Origin: an uncultured Flavobacteriales bacterium
GTDB lineage: Bacteria; Bacteroidota; Bacteroidia; Flavobacteriales_G; Salibacteraceae
Reading direction: 5' to 3'
Assembly: GCA_943788725.1 (NCBI GenBank)
Contig: CALSRJ010000001.1
Span: 804,861-868,860 of the forward strand
DNA: 64,000 bases
Positions 53,358-64,000 of the stretch are shown here, piece by piece. The position numbers and the translations under genes were made by a program. How positions within the stretch are numbered: position 1 is the first letter of the stretch; each line of letters opens with the position of its first letter. The notes below the pieces were generated by a model. That model was not told the DNA's origin and ran no database searches. It worked only from the letters and a program-made list of their open reading frames with translations.

Positions 53358-54614
53358 ATGTTTGACGCAGACCGTTGGCAAGAAATCTACCATGTGCTCG
53401 CAAAGAATAAGCTGAGGACAGCACTCACAGCGTTTGGCGTGTTTTGGGGCATGTTTATGCTCGTTGTGCTTATGGGCTCTGGCAATGGCCTTCGGACAGG
53501 CGTGCTCGGAGGATTCTCGAGCTTTGCGACGAACAGCTTCTTCATGTGGGGACAGACCACGAGTATGCCGTACAAAGGCTTTCAACGCGGTCGCTACGTG
53601 GCGTTCACGAATGACGATACAGAAGCTCTGCAAAGAGAATTGCGTGGTGCTGAAGTAGTTGCCCCACGCTGTCAATTGGGCGGATACCGCGGAACCAATT
53701 ATGTTACGCGTGGAAAATTCAGTGGAAGCACCTTTTCCATCACTGGGGATGTGCCTGAGGTGATGGCAATAACACCGAAGAAGATTGTGCTTGGAAGGTG
53801 GTTGAATAGCAAAGACATAGACGACAAACGAAAAGTAGCGGTCATCGGAACACGCGTAAGGGATGTGCTTTTTGAGCCCCATGAGGATCCTCTTGGCGAC
53901 TACATCAACATCGGCGGAATTTACTTTATGGTTGTTGGCGTTCACGACCTGGAATTCACCTCTGAGCACAATGACGGAGAGCTTGAGTCGATCCTCACCC
54001 CTATCTCTACCTTTCAACAGGCTTTTAATTGGGGAGAAAGAGTAGGCTGGTATTCCATCATGGGGAAACCCAACATTATGATCGAAGATTTGGAGCAGGA
54101 GGCCCGTCAGATCATCATGAAACGACACAACGTGCACCCAGATGACCCACGTGCAGTGGGCGGTTGGAATGCATCCGAAGAATTTGAGAAAATCAGTGGC
54201 CTATTCACGGGCATCGACATGCTCGTTTGGATCGTCGGCATCTTCACGTTGCTTGCAGGGGTGATCGGCGTGAGTAACATCATGTTGGTCGTGGTCAAGG
54301 AAAGAACCAAAGAGATCGGTATTCGAAAAGCAATTGGCGCCACACCCTACTCCATCGTTTCTCAAATCATTTTAGAAGCGATCATCCTTACCGGAATAGC
54401 GGGGTACCTCGGACTTTCCGCGGGCGTTTTTGTCTTGGAAGCTGTCAACAGCGCCATGGGCGAAGGAGCCCCCATGTTTAGAAACCCTGAAATCGACCTG
54501 AATGCAGCTTTGTTTTGCTTGGTAGTGATCGTTCTTGGCGGAGGATTAGCCGGAGTGATTCCAGCGCAAAAAGCAGCCGGGGTGGATCCAATTGTAGCAT
54601 TAAGAAGTGAATAA
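53358..54614 (+). CDS. MacB/FtsX-type ABC permease (second paralogue)
   Basis: 418 residues with the same layout as its neighbour: N-terminal helix (FGVFWGMFMLVVLMGSGNGL), MacB-PCD domain (GRYVAFTNDDTEALQREL, INIGGIYFMVVGVHDLEF) and three C-terminal helices around VKERTKEIGIRKAIGAT. The opening MFDADRWQEIYHVLAKNKLR aligns with [20 protein letters not shown] of the first gene, showing tandem duplication. The two may form a heterodimer with the single ATPase (inference). Confidence 0.93.
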   Translation: MFDADRWQEIYHVLAKNKLRTALTAFGVFWGMFMLVVLMGSGNGLRTGVLGGFSSFATNSFFMWGQTTSMPYKGFQRGRYVAFTNDDTEALQRELRGAEVVAPRCQLGGYRGTNYVTRGKFSGSTFSITGDVPEVMAITPKKIVLGRWLNSKDIDDKRKVAVIGTRVRDVLFEPHEDPLGDYINIGGIYFMVVGVHDLEFTSEHNDGELESILTPISTFQQAFNWGERVGWYSIMGKPNIMIEDLEQEARQIIMKRHNVHPDDPRAVGGWNASEEFEKISGLFTGIDMLVWIVGIFTLLAGVIGVSNIMLVVVKERTKEIGIRKAIGATPYSIVSQIILEAIILTGIAGYLGLSAGVFVLEAVNSAMGEGAPMFRNPEIDLNAALFCLVVIVLGGGLAGVIPAQKAAGVDPIVALRSE

Positions 54615-54620
54615 CAACAT

Positions 54621-55700
54621 ATGAAATCAATCATCAGAATCGGATTTGGAGTCCTGCTATTAGGACTTTTCGTTTGGACCCTTTGGTTCCTCTATCAGAA
54701 GAACCAAGAAGAACCGGTAGTGTTTGAGACCAAGTCTCCCATTGCCAGAACGATCATCAAAAAGAGCGTAGCAACAGGATCTGTAGTTCCGCGAAATGAA
54801 ACGTTTATCAAACCACAGATCTCGGGTATCCTGCAGACGATCTATGTGAAGCCAGGTGAAATCGTGAAGGAAGGCGACCTGATTGCGAAGGTGAAAGTGA
54901 TCCCTAACATGGTCTCCTTGAACAATGCGGAGAACCGCGTCAATCGTGCGAAGATCTCATTGAACAACGCACAGATGGATTACGACCGAAACGAAAAGCT
55001 CGCAAACGACAAGGTGATCTCTGAGGCTGAATTTCAGCAATTCCAGATTGCACGCAGACAAGCCCAAGAAGAAGTAAATGCCGCCGAAGACGCACTTGCC
55101 ATCGTGAAAGAAGGCGTTTCGAAGAAATCGGCGAGTAGCTCAAACACCCTCATCCGTTCCACTGTAAACGGTATGATCCTAGACGTTCCTGTAGAGGAAG
55201 GTTTCAACGTCATCGAGGCCAACAACTTCAACGACGGCACTACGATCGCCAGCGTGGCAGACATGGACAACCTCGTTTTCGAAGGAATGATCGATGAATC
55301 AGAAGTGGAAAAATTGAAGCTCGGAATGGAGTTGATCATGACCATTGGAGCGATTGAAGAGAATGAATTCACGGCGATATTGGAATACATCTCTCCAAAG
55401 GGAATCGAAGAAGAAGGCGCCATCAAATTCGAGATCGAAGCGGCGGTGAAGACAGATACCAATCACTTCATCCGCGCGGGATACTCCGCGAATGCAAACG
55501 TGGTACTTGAGCGGGCAGATGACGTGCTTTCCATCGATGAAGGCCTCGTGACGTTTGAAGAGGAGAAAACATTCGTAGAAGTAGAAACCGAAGCTCAGAA
55601 ATTTGAGAAGCGAGAAATCCAGACGGGTATATCGGACGGTATTTTCATTCAAGTAATCTCAGGACTCACCGCGGAAGACAAGGTCAAAGTACCACAGTAG
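54621..55700 (+). CDS. Periplasmic adaptor (MacA/HlyD-type membrane fusion protein)
   Basis: 359 residues. An N-terminal membrane anchor (GFGVLLLGLFVWTLWFLY) is followed by the first lipoyl half (PQISGILQTIYVKPGEIVKEGDLIAKV). A coiled-coil hairpin (~85-165) with RVNRAKISLNNAQMDYDRNE follows, then the second lipoyl half (NTLIRSTVNGMILDVPVEEG) and beta-barrel domains (DNLVFEGMIDESEVEKLKLG). It would link the ABC permeases to an outer-membrane TolC-like channel, which is not in the window. It is the last gene of the operon, 6 bp after the second permease. Confidence 0.92.
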   Translation: MKSIIRIGFGVLLLGLFVWTLWFLYQKNQEEPVVFETKSPIARTIIKKSVATGSVVPRNETFIKPQISGILQTIYVKPGEIVKEGDLIAKVKVIPNMVSLNNAENRVNRAKISLNNAQMDYDRNEKLANDKVISEAEFQQFQIARRQAQEEVNAAEDALAIVKEGVSKKSASSSNTLIRSTVNGMILDVPVEEGFNVIEANNFNDGTTIASVADMDNLVFEGMIDESEVEKLKLGMELIMTIGAIEENEFTAILEYISPKGIEEEGAIKFEIEAAVKTDTNHFIRAGYSANANVVLERADDVLSIDEGLVTFEEEKTFVEVETEAQKFEKREIQTGISDGIFIQVISGLTAEDKVKVPQ

Positions 55701-55804
55701 TATTAGGATTCGCCCCTTTGGCATGAGCAATTTATTGGGGCCCAACGCTTAAGAGTCAATCCTTTGTGTTCAAGAAATTCTAGTTGAATCAGCAACGGAA
55801 TCCG

Positions 55805-57163
55805 TTACCGTACGGCGATCTCCCACTTCGTTCTGAAAGGACAGGTCTGGTATTGCGGATCCACCCAGATGTAGGCAGCGTCGGAGTGGTTTTTGATCCA
55901 CGTTTCCAATTGGATGTTCTCCTTTTTCCGCTTCGCCGATTGTTGCAGGCGATTGTAGTCGTCTTTGATATTCGCCACGTGCGGCTCGGTCATATCAACC
56001 AATTGAACCAATCGATACGCCCGCTTTCCATCGTCCGACTGGAATAATTCCGGACCGGCCATTTCTCCCTCTTTCAATTTCTCAATCGTAAACAGAAGGT
56101 TGCGGTCCATCTGCCCCAAGGTCTCCATGTCAAACTTGTTGGTTGCATTGGTCGGATTGATCATCATACCTCCGTTCATGCGCGTCCCTTCGTCACTGCT
56201 GTACTTGATGGCCGCCTGAGCGAACGTCAAACTATCGATCGTTTCGATCTTGTTTTTGATACTATCCAACCACACTTTCGCTTTCTGAAGGTCTAGCGGA
56301 GAAACTTGTGGAATGAGCAAGATGTGACGGGCGTTCATGCGATCTCCCCTTCGCTCCAACAATTGAATGATGTGGTAACCAAACTGCGTCTTCACAATAT
56401 CTGAAACCTCACCCGGCTGCAGCGCCATGGCCGTATTGGCAAACTCAGGCACCAATTCTGTCCGATCTACAAATCCGAGTTCACCGTTGTTCATGGCAGA
56501 ACCTGGATCTTGGGAATAGAGGTAGGCCAAGGTTCCGAAGTCTTCTCCCCCATCTTCAACGCGCTTTCGAAAGCTTCGCAATTGATCCTTGATTCGATCT
56601 TCCTCTTCCGACGAAATAGGCGGCTTGCGCACGATCTGAGCGATCATCGCTTCCGCATTGATATAGGGAATACTGTCCTTTGGAATAGACGCATAAAACT
56701 CACGCACTTCTGCGGGAGAAATCTTCACGCCACCTACCACGTTTTGTTGCATTGTCTGGATGAGCAACAAATCCCTGACCTCATCCTTAAAGTCGGCCTT
56801 GATTTCATCGATGGTCTTGCCGTAAAACTTGACCAACTCATCTTCCGAACCGAATTGAGAAATGAAGTAGCGCAGTCGACGACTCAATTCTTGGTCTACT
56901 TGCTCTGGAGTAACCGTTACACTGTCCGCTTTGGCCTGCGTCAGAAATAGCTTCTGGTACATTTGATCCTCCAACACCTCGCAGCGTGAATTCTCAGTGA
57001 TTGGCACTTCTGAAAGCGTCATTTGATCGATCTGCTCCTCCACGTCTGAGTACAATACGATGTTTTCGCCTACCACGGCCACCACCTTATCGATGACCTC
57101 TCCTTGGGCCATTGCAGTCACCGACACCAGACTTACTATCACATTGAAAACGAGCTTTCGCAT
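55805..57163 (-). CDS. SurA-like periplasmic peptidyl-prolyl isomerase
   Basis: 452 residues with a signal peptide (ending SVTAMAQ). A SurA-type N-terminal helical domain (IDKVVAVVGENIVLYSDVEEQIDQM, SRCEVLEDQMYQKLFLTQAKAD) is followed by two parvulin domains: EAMIAQIVRKPPIS ... LGFVDRTELVPEFANTAMAL ... VKTQFGYHIIQLLERR and ARHILLIPQVSPLD ... MNGGMMINPTN. SurA escorts outer-membrane barrels to BAM. It is the last of four genes on the strand (guaB, two chaperone-like genes, this), with gaps of 4-29 bp. Confidence 0.92.
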   Translation of the reverse strand: MRKLVFNVIVSLVSVTAMAQGEVIDKVVAVVGENIVLYSDVEEQIDQMTLSEVPITENSRCEVLEDQMYQKLFLTQAKADSVTVTPEQVDQELSRRLRYFISQFGSEDELVKFYGKTIDEIKADFKDEVRDLLLIQTMQQNVVGGVKISPAEVREFYASIPKDSIPYINAEAMIAQIVRKPPISSEEEDRIKDQLRSFRKRVEDGGEDFGTLAYLYSQDPGSAMNNGELGFVDRTELVPEFANTAMALQPGEVSDIVKTQFGYHIIQLLERRGDRMNARHILLIPQVSPLDLQKAKVWLDSIKNKIETIDSLTFAQAAIKYSSDEGTRMNGGMMINPTNATNKFDMETLGQMDRNLLFTIEKLKEGEMAGPELFQSDDGKRAYRLVQLVDMTEPHVANIKDDYNRLQQSAKRKKENIQLETWIKNHSDAAYIWVDPQYQTCPFRTKWEIAVR

Positions 57164-57167
57164 GGTG

Positions 57168-58025
57168 TTAATTCGGTATTTGTGGCTTTTCGTAGGTGGT
57201 CACATTTCCTTTCGAAACTGCGGTCTTGTATAGTTTACTTCGGATCGAGCTCAGCAATTCGAGTTTTCTCTTGTTCAAAATCAAACTGTTGATGCGCTCG
57301 TGTTCCAACTCCAAGGGTGAAAGCGTGTTCTTCGATTGGAGGTCCCTGATCGAGAGAAAGTAAATATGTTCTGGATCGGTGAATTCCACGAGGTTATCAG
57401 AACGAAGAAACGATTCTTTATTGTAAACCTCGATCGGCAATTCGCGCAGCAACTCATTGAAATACACCCAATTCGTATCGTTGAAGTACTTCACAGCGTA
57501 CTTGTGGCAATATTCGGTTAGAGCTTCTAAGTCCTCTTCCTCCTCGGATTGTATCCAGGTCTGCACTTCCTGTTGGTTGGGACTGTTCAAGGCCAGCTTT
57601 ACGTAGCGGACTTTTAGGATGTAGTCATTGAGCTGGAAAATCGCCTGGTTCTCATCGTAAAAGTCAAGGATCTCTTGCTCGGTAATCATCGTGTCGAGCT
57701 TTTGGTTGACCTGTTCCTTCTCGTAAGCGAATATGTACAGCTCTTTGCGGTACTTCTCTACCCGGTCTTCTATATCGGTCTCAATGCCCTGCAAGTTGTA
57801 CTGGGCCTGGCTGAACATCAACTCTCGGTTGATCCACGTTTGAATGAGGTTGGTTGCCAATTCTGTGCTATCCTCTGCCGTCAGATCATTCGGAATAGAC
57901 GCCATCAATTCGGCGTAGGTGAGGTAGTTATCACCCACCTTGGCAATTACGGGGTCCTTCGACTCGGTCTCTTGGCACCCCGCAAAGCAGAGCAGCAACA
58001 AAGTTCCTATGAAGGCAAGTCTCAA
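57168..58025 (-). CDS. SurA-N-like lipoprotein lacking a parvulin domain
   Basis: About 285 residues from a TTG at 58025, which makes a compact lipoprotein signal (LRLAFIGTLLLLCFAGCQE). The longer frame overlaps the upstream gene. The helical region VIAKVGDNYLTYAELMASIP, LIQTWINRELMFSQAQYNLQ resembles the SurA N-terminal domain. The following part (TEQEILDFYDENQAIFQLND, YILKVRYVKLAL) has the shape of a parvulin region but no intact isomerase core. It sits between two parvulin genes and is probably a dedicated chaperone subunit (inference). Confidence 0.8.
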   Translation of the reverse strand: MRLAFIGTLLLLCFAGCQETESKDPVIAKVGDNYLTYAELMASIPNDLTAEDSTELATNLIQTWINRELMFSQAQYNLQGIETDIEDRVEKYRKELYIFAYEKEQVNQKLDTMITEQEILDFYDENQAIFQLNDYILKVRYVKLALNSPNQQEVQTWIQSEEEEDLEALTEYCHKYAVKYFNDTNWVYFNELLRELPIEVYNKESFLRSDNLVEFTDPEHIYFLSIRDLQSKNTLSPLELEHERINSLILNKRKLELLSSIRSKLYKTAVSKGNVTTYEKPQIPN

Positions 58026-58029
58026 AGCC

Positions 58030-60003
58030 TTATTCGTCGATGGTTTGGAAGACGTCCATGTTGATGCTGTGGCTGTATTTGGCGCGAAGCTCATCGATCC
58101 ACTCTTTTTCCAATTGGGATTGGTAATCCGAAGTGACCAAACCTCTGCATTCCGAAAGTGCCTTTGGCTCAGGTGCCTTCACAGCATAGATCTGAACGAT
58201 GACCTTTTTCCCGTTGTTGCCATCTACTTGGTGCAGACCTGCAGCCCAAGGTGCTTGATCGATGTATTCGTCTTCGCCTTTCGTGTACAATCCAGACCGA
58301 ATGGTGAGGTTCAATGGATTTTCCTTGTTCACCATTTCGAGGATGTCGTTGTCGGCATATCCTTTCTTCAATCGCTTCTTTGCAAGTTTCATGGTCTTCT
58401 TGGCGATCTCCTCGTTCTCACAGAGGTAAACAGAAGCATCTACCCGCTCATCCCACATGTAGTTTTGCTTGGAAGCAGCATAGAAAGCATCCAGACCTGT
58501 TGTGTCTTTCACCGCCTTTGACCACACCTTCTGATCCATAAGGTCGAACAACAAAATACCATCATGGTATTCCTGTACAAGCGCTTTGTATTCTGGATAC
58601 TTGTACGGAAGCGCATCGTTTTCGAAATCGATGATGCACGCATTGACAAAACCATCCCACTGAGAGGCAAGCGCATCACTGATGGTCTCATTGGCTCCGT
58701 ACTTGCGCTGAAACTTACGCAGGTAATCGAAGTAATCGAGTTGCGTAAACTCTTGGGTCATCTTGCTGTACTTGTTATCGGTAATGATCAATACCACTTC
58801 TGCCAAGCCTTCTGGCTGCTCCGGCGTCCACTTACCCGTGAGGTATTCGCTAGGAACCAGCTTATCCACCGCATTGCGCATTTTGTAATTGAAGCTGAGG
58901 GTATACTCCTCCTTGAGCTTCTTCAACAACGAAAGGCGTCCTTTCTGTCCGCGTGAATCTCGCTCGATGCGCTTCTTGATTTCGGTCTTCAACTCATCAA
59001 ATGTCCCAATACCGCGATAGTCATCGCGCTGGATGATGTGCCATCCGAAGTTTGTTTGAACGGGTTCGGTAACCTGCCCGTTTTCTTGCAACTCGAACGC
59101 AGCATCTTCAAAGGCCTGCACCATTCGTCCTGTACCGAACCAAGGCAATTGTCCTCCATTCTTGGCAGAAGAGTTGTCGTCTGAATATTCTTGCGCCAAT
59201 GTTTTGAAGTCTTCTCCACCTTTTACGCGCTGGTAGATCTCATCAGCTTTTTCCTTGGCGCGCACCCGCTCTTCATCACTCATTTCGGCGTTGGCCTTGA
59301 TCATGATGTGCGAAACTTTCACCTCTCCCCTGGCCTGGCGCTTGTCTTTTACAAAGACCACGTGGTAGCCGAATCGGGTTCTAACCGGGTCGCTCAATTT
59401 TCCTTCTTCAGTCGCATACGCGGCGTTCTCAAATGGATACACCATGGAAAACGCCGTAAAGTACCCGAGATCTTCTGCGATCACGGAACCGTCGTTGGCG
59501 TTTCGGATGCGACCCATGGCGAGTTGCATGTCCTTCTCGGTTTGGATTTCCTTGGCAATTTTCTTGATACGCTTCAATGCTGCCAGCGTGTCCTTTGGGC
59601 TAGCGTCTTCAGGCAATTTTACCAAGATGTGGTAGGCATCAACATCCTGCTGCATTCTATTGTAGCCTTCTAGGATCAGGTGATCGTTGGTTTCGCGGTC
59701 TACTAAATAGGGTTGAGCCAACTGGCGACGGTACCCTTCCAGTTCATTGATGAACTTCGGAGCGGTATCCATACCTAGCTCTTCAGCTGCTTTTACTTTC
59801 AACTTGAAATTGAGAAAGAGATCGAGGTACTCCTCCATCGTCTTCTTATCGACCACAGTCGACGTGTTGTTCTTGTTATAGATGGAAAGGAATTCATTGA
59901 CCGTCACTTCGTCCTTCTCAATGGTCATCAACACACGGTCGTCCTGAGCCATCGCTCCAAACGAAAGACAACCGATCAACATCGCTACAAATACTTGCTT
60001 CAT
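58030..60003 (-). CDS. Periplasmic PpiC/SurA-type isomerase with two parvulin domains
   Basis: 657 residues with a signal peptide (ending SFGAMAQ). The N-terminal helical domain (VNEFLSIYNKNNTSTV, YLDLFLNFKLKVKAAEELG) is followed by two parvulin modules: DAYHILVKLPEDASP ... FGYHVVFVKDKRQ and VSHIMIKANAEMSDEE ... GGQLPWFGTGRMVQAFEDAAF ... FGWHIIQRDDYRG. A ~280-residue C-terminal region without recognised domain follows. It should act as a periplasmic folding factor. It is 29 bp downstream of guaB. Confidence 0.92.
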   Translation of the reverse strand: MKQVFVAMLIGCLSFGAMAQDDRVLMTIEKDEVTVNEFLSIYNKNNTSTVVDKKTMEEYLDLFLNFKLKVKAAEELGMDTAPKFINELEGYRRQLAQPYLVDRETNDHLILEGYNRMQQDVDAYHILVKLPEDASPKDTLAALKRIKKIAKEIQTEKDMQLAMGRIRNANDGSVIAEDLGYFTAFSMVYPFENAAYATEEGKLSDPVRTRFGYHVVFVKDKRQARGEVKVSHIMIKANAEMSDEERVRAKEKADEIYQRVKGGEDFKTLAQEYSDDNSSAKNGGQLPWFGTGRMVQAFEDAAFELQENGQVTEPVQTNFGWHIIQRDDYRGIGTFDELKTEIKKRIERDSRGQKGRLSLLKKLKEEYTLSFNYKMRNAVDKLVPSEYLTGKWTPEQPEGLAEVVLIITDNKYSKMTQEFTQLDYFDYLRKFQRKYGANETISDALASQWDGFVNACIIDFENDALPYKYPEYKALVQEYHDGILLFDLMDQKVWSKAVKDTTGLDAFYAASKQNYMWDERVDASVYLCENEEIAKKTMKLAKKRLKKGYADNDILEMVNKENPLNLTIRSGLYTKGEDEYIDQAPWAAGLHQVDGNNGKKVIVQIYAVKAPEPKALSECRGLVTSDYQSQLEKEWIDELRAKYSHSINMDVFQTIDE

Positions 60004-60032
60004 TTCCTAATTACTTGAAAGTTATAGATGAT

Positions 60033-61568
<1,536 letters not shown>

Positions 61569-61593
61569 CTAAATAGTCTTTAACAAGGAGCAC

Positions 61594-63654
61594 TTATCGA
61601 ATCAGATGGATCTTCCCAGCCTGTTCGATTACCTCTCCGTGCACATTTCGCATGGTGAGATAAAAGGCGTAGGTTCCGATGTGATGACCTTCTCCATTCC
61701 AGCCTATATCAGGATTTTCGGTCTCAAACACCAATCTTCCCGTGCGGTCGTAAATGATCAAACGGTAATCGGATCGATCGATGAAATTCAGGTGGGGTTG
61801 GAAGACATCGTTCACCCCATCTCCGTCGGGACTGAAGGCATTTGGAACAAAGGCCAAGGCAGGGAATTCGAAGCAGAGCAGGTTCGAAATGGAAGTATCC
61901 TGAATGCCATAGCTATTCTCACCATCCTCAGGCACGGCCACATAGTAACAAACATCCCCCTCCAAATCTGGCAAATAGCCAATATCGTCCTGATGCCGAA
62001 CAGGGTTGTCATAGGAGGCCAACACTTCTTCATAACCTGCAGATCGGTAAATATCATAGCCCAAAACGCCATTGCCCAATGTGTCGAATCCTTCGTAGGA
62101 CGTCCAATTTAAGGTATTGATCAAGTCTCTGATGTTCTTTGTCCCCGAGAGGTGGACGCTATGCGCAACCTGAGACCATCCGATGATGGCGTCGCATGCA
62201 TCGTAGGCTCCAATTTGATAGCGATAGGCCACCTGACCGGCCTGTGCGCTTTGATCCTCTATGTTGAAATTAGACGGCTGATCAGCCGACTCTTTCTCTA
62301 CCAACACGAAGCGATCGTCTCCATCGAATGCTCGGAACAAGCCATACTGTAGCGTTTCAGCCGTCGTATCCGCCAAGATATGAACGCGGTTATTCCCCGT
62401 CTCGTGGTCATTCTTGACGCTCTTGATGTACAAGAAATCCGGCGCGTTTTGCTTCTTTAGGTCGAAAATCAATTTGTTGGAGAGGGCTTCTTTGCCATTC
62501 ATGGCATCGATGCAGGTCACTACGTACGTGTACTTGTTACCCGGCACAAGACCGCTGTCAATGAAGATGCTATCCAAGGCAGATAAAGTCTCAATCTTTT
62601 CGGAGGGTCCGCCATTGGTTTGCCGGTAGACTACAAATCCGCCCAGGTTTCTCACTCCCAATGCAAATGGTTCCGCAGGGTGCGACCATTTGATGGCCAA
62701 TTTCCCAGCGCAGCGTTCAAAATCGACGGTGTCAATGAAGAGCGTCACAAAGCGAATGCTGTCCGGCGCCTGGTTGTACCACATATTAGTGCTGTCAAAA
62801 CAACTGTCAAATGGAGCGACGGAAAGCGTCTCAGGGCGCAGTAGGCCGTTGATTTGGTGATCTGAGTACGTATGGGACAATACAGAATCGCCAAAAGAGG
62901 TGTCGGTGCGGACGAAGTCCTCAAAATAAAAGACCAAGTAGCCATAGGTGTCCCCGGACTTACTGGCGTTCCATTCAAGGTTAACCACTCCAGTCGCGGT
63001 GTCCACGCTCGCACAAGCCAGGTTCACTTGCAAGGGAGGTTCTTCATCCACTACTACTTTCTGAGCTCGGTTGGAACGACTGATGCAGCCTCCCACTCCT
63101 TTGGTTTCAACACGGTAGGCTACTTCTTCTGTGCACAAGGCGATAGTGTCACGAACAGCGGTGCCTGGAAAGTCCAATTTCTTGAACAACTGATACACAC
63201 CACCGGTATCCAGCTTGTAGACTCGGTATATCGAGTCTTGGCTTTCCAGTCCAGAATGGTTCCAACCCAGACTCACGCGTTTGCCGTTGGAAGAAATACC
63301 AACCACAATGGGTGAAATCGTATCGGAAGCTAGGCTGGTATCGGCAAAACCGTTGTACACCTGTACGACATAAAAGCTTCCGGAACCCGCAAAACTACCG
63401 TTGACCAACACCGAGGTTTGGTTATAATCTGTGACTTGACTGAGGATCGAGAAGTTGGCGGTTGAACCGGAACGGTAGTAGACGAGGTATTGATTAAAAT
63501 CAGCCCCTGTGTCGGATGGCTGCACCCAATAGAGAGTCACATCATCGTTATCATCCAGAGAAATACAGCGCAGGGAAGGTATGGTCTGCGCATGCGTAGC
63601 AAAGGCGAGCAACACGCAAACTAGGGGAAGAAAGTATGTCGGTATAGCTTTCAA
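61594..63654 (-). CDS. T9SS type B-sorted secreted protein (gliding-motility-associated C-terminal domain)
   Basis: 686 residues from a TTG start at 63654 with a signal peptide (LPLVCVLLAFATHAQ). Residues ~25-590 consist of fibronectin type III-like modules (VTLYWVQPSDTGADFNQYLVYYRSG, ISSNGKRVSLGWNHSGLES, GVVNLEWNASKSGDTYGYLVFY). The C-terminus ALAFVPNAFSPDGDGVNDVF ... YRLIIYDRTGRLVFETENPDIGWNGEG ... GTYAFYLTMRN is the type B sorting domain. It is a probable surface or secreted protein exported by the T9SS. No enzymatic domain is visible. Confidence 0.88.
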   Translation of the reverse strand: MKAIPTYFLPLVCVLLAFATHAQTIPSLRCISLDDNDDVTLYWVQPSDTGADFNQYLVYYRSGSTANFSILSQVTDYNQTSVLVNGSFAGSGSFYVVQVYNGFADTSLASDTISPIVVGISSNGKRVSLGWNHSGLESQDSIYRVYKLDTGGVYQLFKKLDFPGTAVRDTIALCTEEVAYRVETKGVGGCISRSNRAQKVVVDEEPPLQVNLACASVDTATGVVNLEWNASKSGDTYGYLVFYFEDFVRTDTSFGDSVLSHTYSDHQINGLLRPETLSVAPFDSCFDSTNMWYNQAPDSIRFVTLFIDTVDFERCAGKLAIKWSHPAEPFALGVRNLGGFVVYRQTNGGPSEKIETLSALDSIFIDSGLVPGNKYTYVVTCIDAMNGKEALSNKLIFDLKKQNAPDFLYIKSVKNDHETGNNRVHILADTTAETLQYGLFRAFDGDDRFVLVEKESADQPSNFNIEDQSAQAGQVAYRYQIGAYDACDAIIGWSQVAHSVHLSGTKNIRDLINTLNWTSYEGFDTLGNGVLGYDIYRSAGYEEVLASYDNPVRHQDDIGYLPDLEGDVCYYVAVPEDGENSYGIQDTSISNLLCFEFPALAFVPNAFSPDGDGVNDVFQPHLNFIDRSDYRLIIYDRTGRLVFETENPDIGWNGEGHHIGTYAFYLTMRNVHGEVIEQAGKIHLIR

Positions 63655-63665
63655 ATCCGAAGGTG

Positions 63666-63673
63666 CAAAGGTA
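63666..63673 (-). promoter_or_regulatory. -7 promoter element (TACCTTTG)
   Basis: The minus strand reads TACCTTTG, identical to the SRP RNA element. It ends 12 bp before the TTG start at 63654, predicting a leader of only ~5 nt. Confidence 0.5.
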
Positions 63674-63759
63674 CAACGCTTTAACCCTCGAATTGATTGT
63701 CCTAGGGGGACTTAATATTCACTCTATAGAAACTTCGTCTGAGGGGTTTGAAAAACTTT

Positions 63760-63767
63760 TACATTTG
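63760..63767 (+). promoter_or_regulatory. -7 promoter element (TACATTTG) for the porG-like gene
   Basis: TACATTTG matches TAnnTTTG, 11 bp before the ATG at 63779. Confidence 0.5.
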
Positions 63768-63778
63768 CCAACTGATCT

Positions 63779-64000
63779 ATGCTGCAGAAAACGCTCATCA
63801 TCGCCACTATTATTAGCCTGTTCTCCTTCGGTTCAGCGCGTGCGCAATACGCGCTAGACGTCGGTGTAAACATAGGTGCAGCCAATTACCTCGGCGAAAT
63901 CGGTGGCGGTCCTGGTCTAGCACGTGATTGGATCCTCGACATGGAGCTCAACCAAACACGATGGAATCCAGGTGTTTTTGCGCGTTATCGACTTGATTAC
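63779..64000 (+). CDS. porG: PorG-like (DUF6089) T9SS outer-membrane protein, N-terminal part
   Basis: Only the first 74 codons are in the window; the gene continues past the end. A signal peptide (MLQKTLIIATIISLFSFGSA, then RAQ) is followed by YALDVGVNIGAANYLGEIGG and then WNPGVFARYRLDY. This start (short barrel strand, then xNYLGExG) is typical of PorG/DUF6089 proteins, an outer-membrane component of the T9SS attached to the PorK/N ring. The rest of the gene is needed for certainty. Confidence 0.7.
   Translation, partial: MLQKTLIIATIISLFSFGSARAQYALDVGVNIGAANYLGEIGGGPGLARDWILDMELNQTRWNPGVFARYRLDY

Overview
The window looks like a chromosomal segment of a Bacteroidota bacterium, most likely a marine-type Flavobacteriia member (Cryomorphaceae/Schleiferiaceae-like; the family is inference). 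The evidence is type IX secretion (T9SS) genes (PorP/SprF, a PorG start, two proteins with gliding-motility-associated C-terminal domains), Bacteroidota-specific families (DUF4835, DUF1573, DUF2911, DUF4199, an omega subunit and BamD next to coaBC) and the Bacteroidota promoter motif TAnnTTTG upstream of many genes. No phage, IS element, CRISPR array or rRNA was seen.

Layout. 1-12 kb: end of a beta-CASP nuclease gene, a fused double short-chain dehydrogenase, the fused B12 mutase icmF, a secreted low-complexity protein, a GT39 glycosyltransferase with a methyltransferase, and a sulfur-handling operon (sulfide:quinone oxidoreductase-like, TusE/DsrC-like, DsrE-like). 11-20 kb: a GT2/DUF4199 pair, the SRP RNA with a textbook promoter, a DUF1573/coiled-coil/SPOR-like protein, an aldo/keto reductase, aat, a NOL1/NOP2/Sun methyltransferase, a ferredoxin, DUF3108 and DUF1573. 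20-30 kb: a CtpA-type protease, an EEP nuclease, two large SPOR-like envelope proteins, a LOG protein, a TolB-like lipoprotein, clpP and a response regulator. 30-38 kb: bamD-rpoZ-coaBC-DUF4835 operon, an alpha-oxoamine synthase (serine palmitoyl- or cysteate acyltransferase type), DUF2911, an FKBP isomerase, a TerB/DnaJ protein and tRNA-Ser.

38-50 kb is a T9SS surface-adhesin module on the minus strand: a ~2095-residue protein with nine tandem cadherin-like repeats and a type B sorting domain, then a PorP/SprF protein, then a large PD40/OmpA protein. 50-51 kb holds tRNA-Pro, a broken tRNA-Arg-like copy interrupted by a 59-bp palindromic element, and an intact tRNA-Arg. 51-56 kb is a MacAB-like ABC operon with two paralogous permeases. 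56-61.5 kb is guaB followed by three SurA/PpiC-type periplasmic folding proteins. The window ends with a second type B T9SS substrate and the divergent start of porG.

Four otherwise well-conserved genes are interrupted by six single-base indels, most in short homopolymers (about 9,100, 9,812, 14,147, 30,162, 39,252 and 40,633). They are annotated here over their full extent. Assembly or consensus error is at least as likely as real pseudogenisation. Where an upstream start gave an implausible N-terminal extension, the start was moved to the first sensible codon, and this is stated in the entry.
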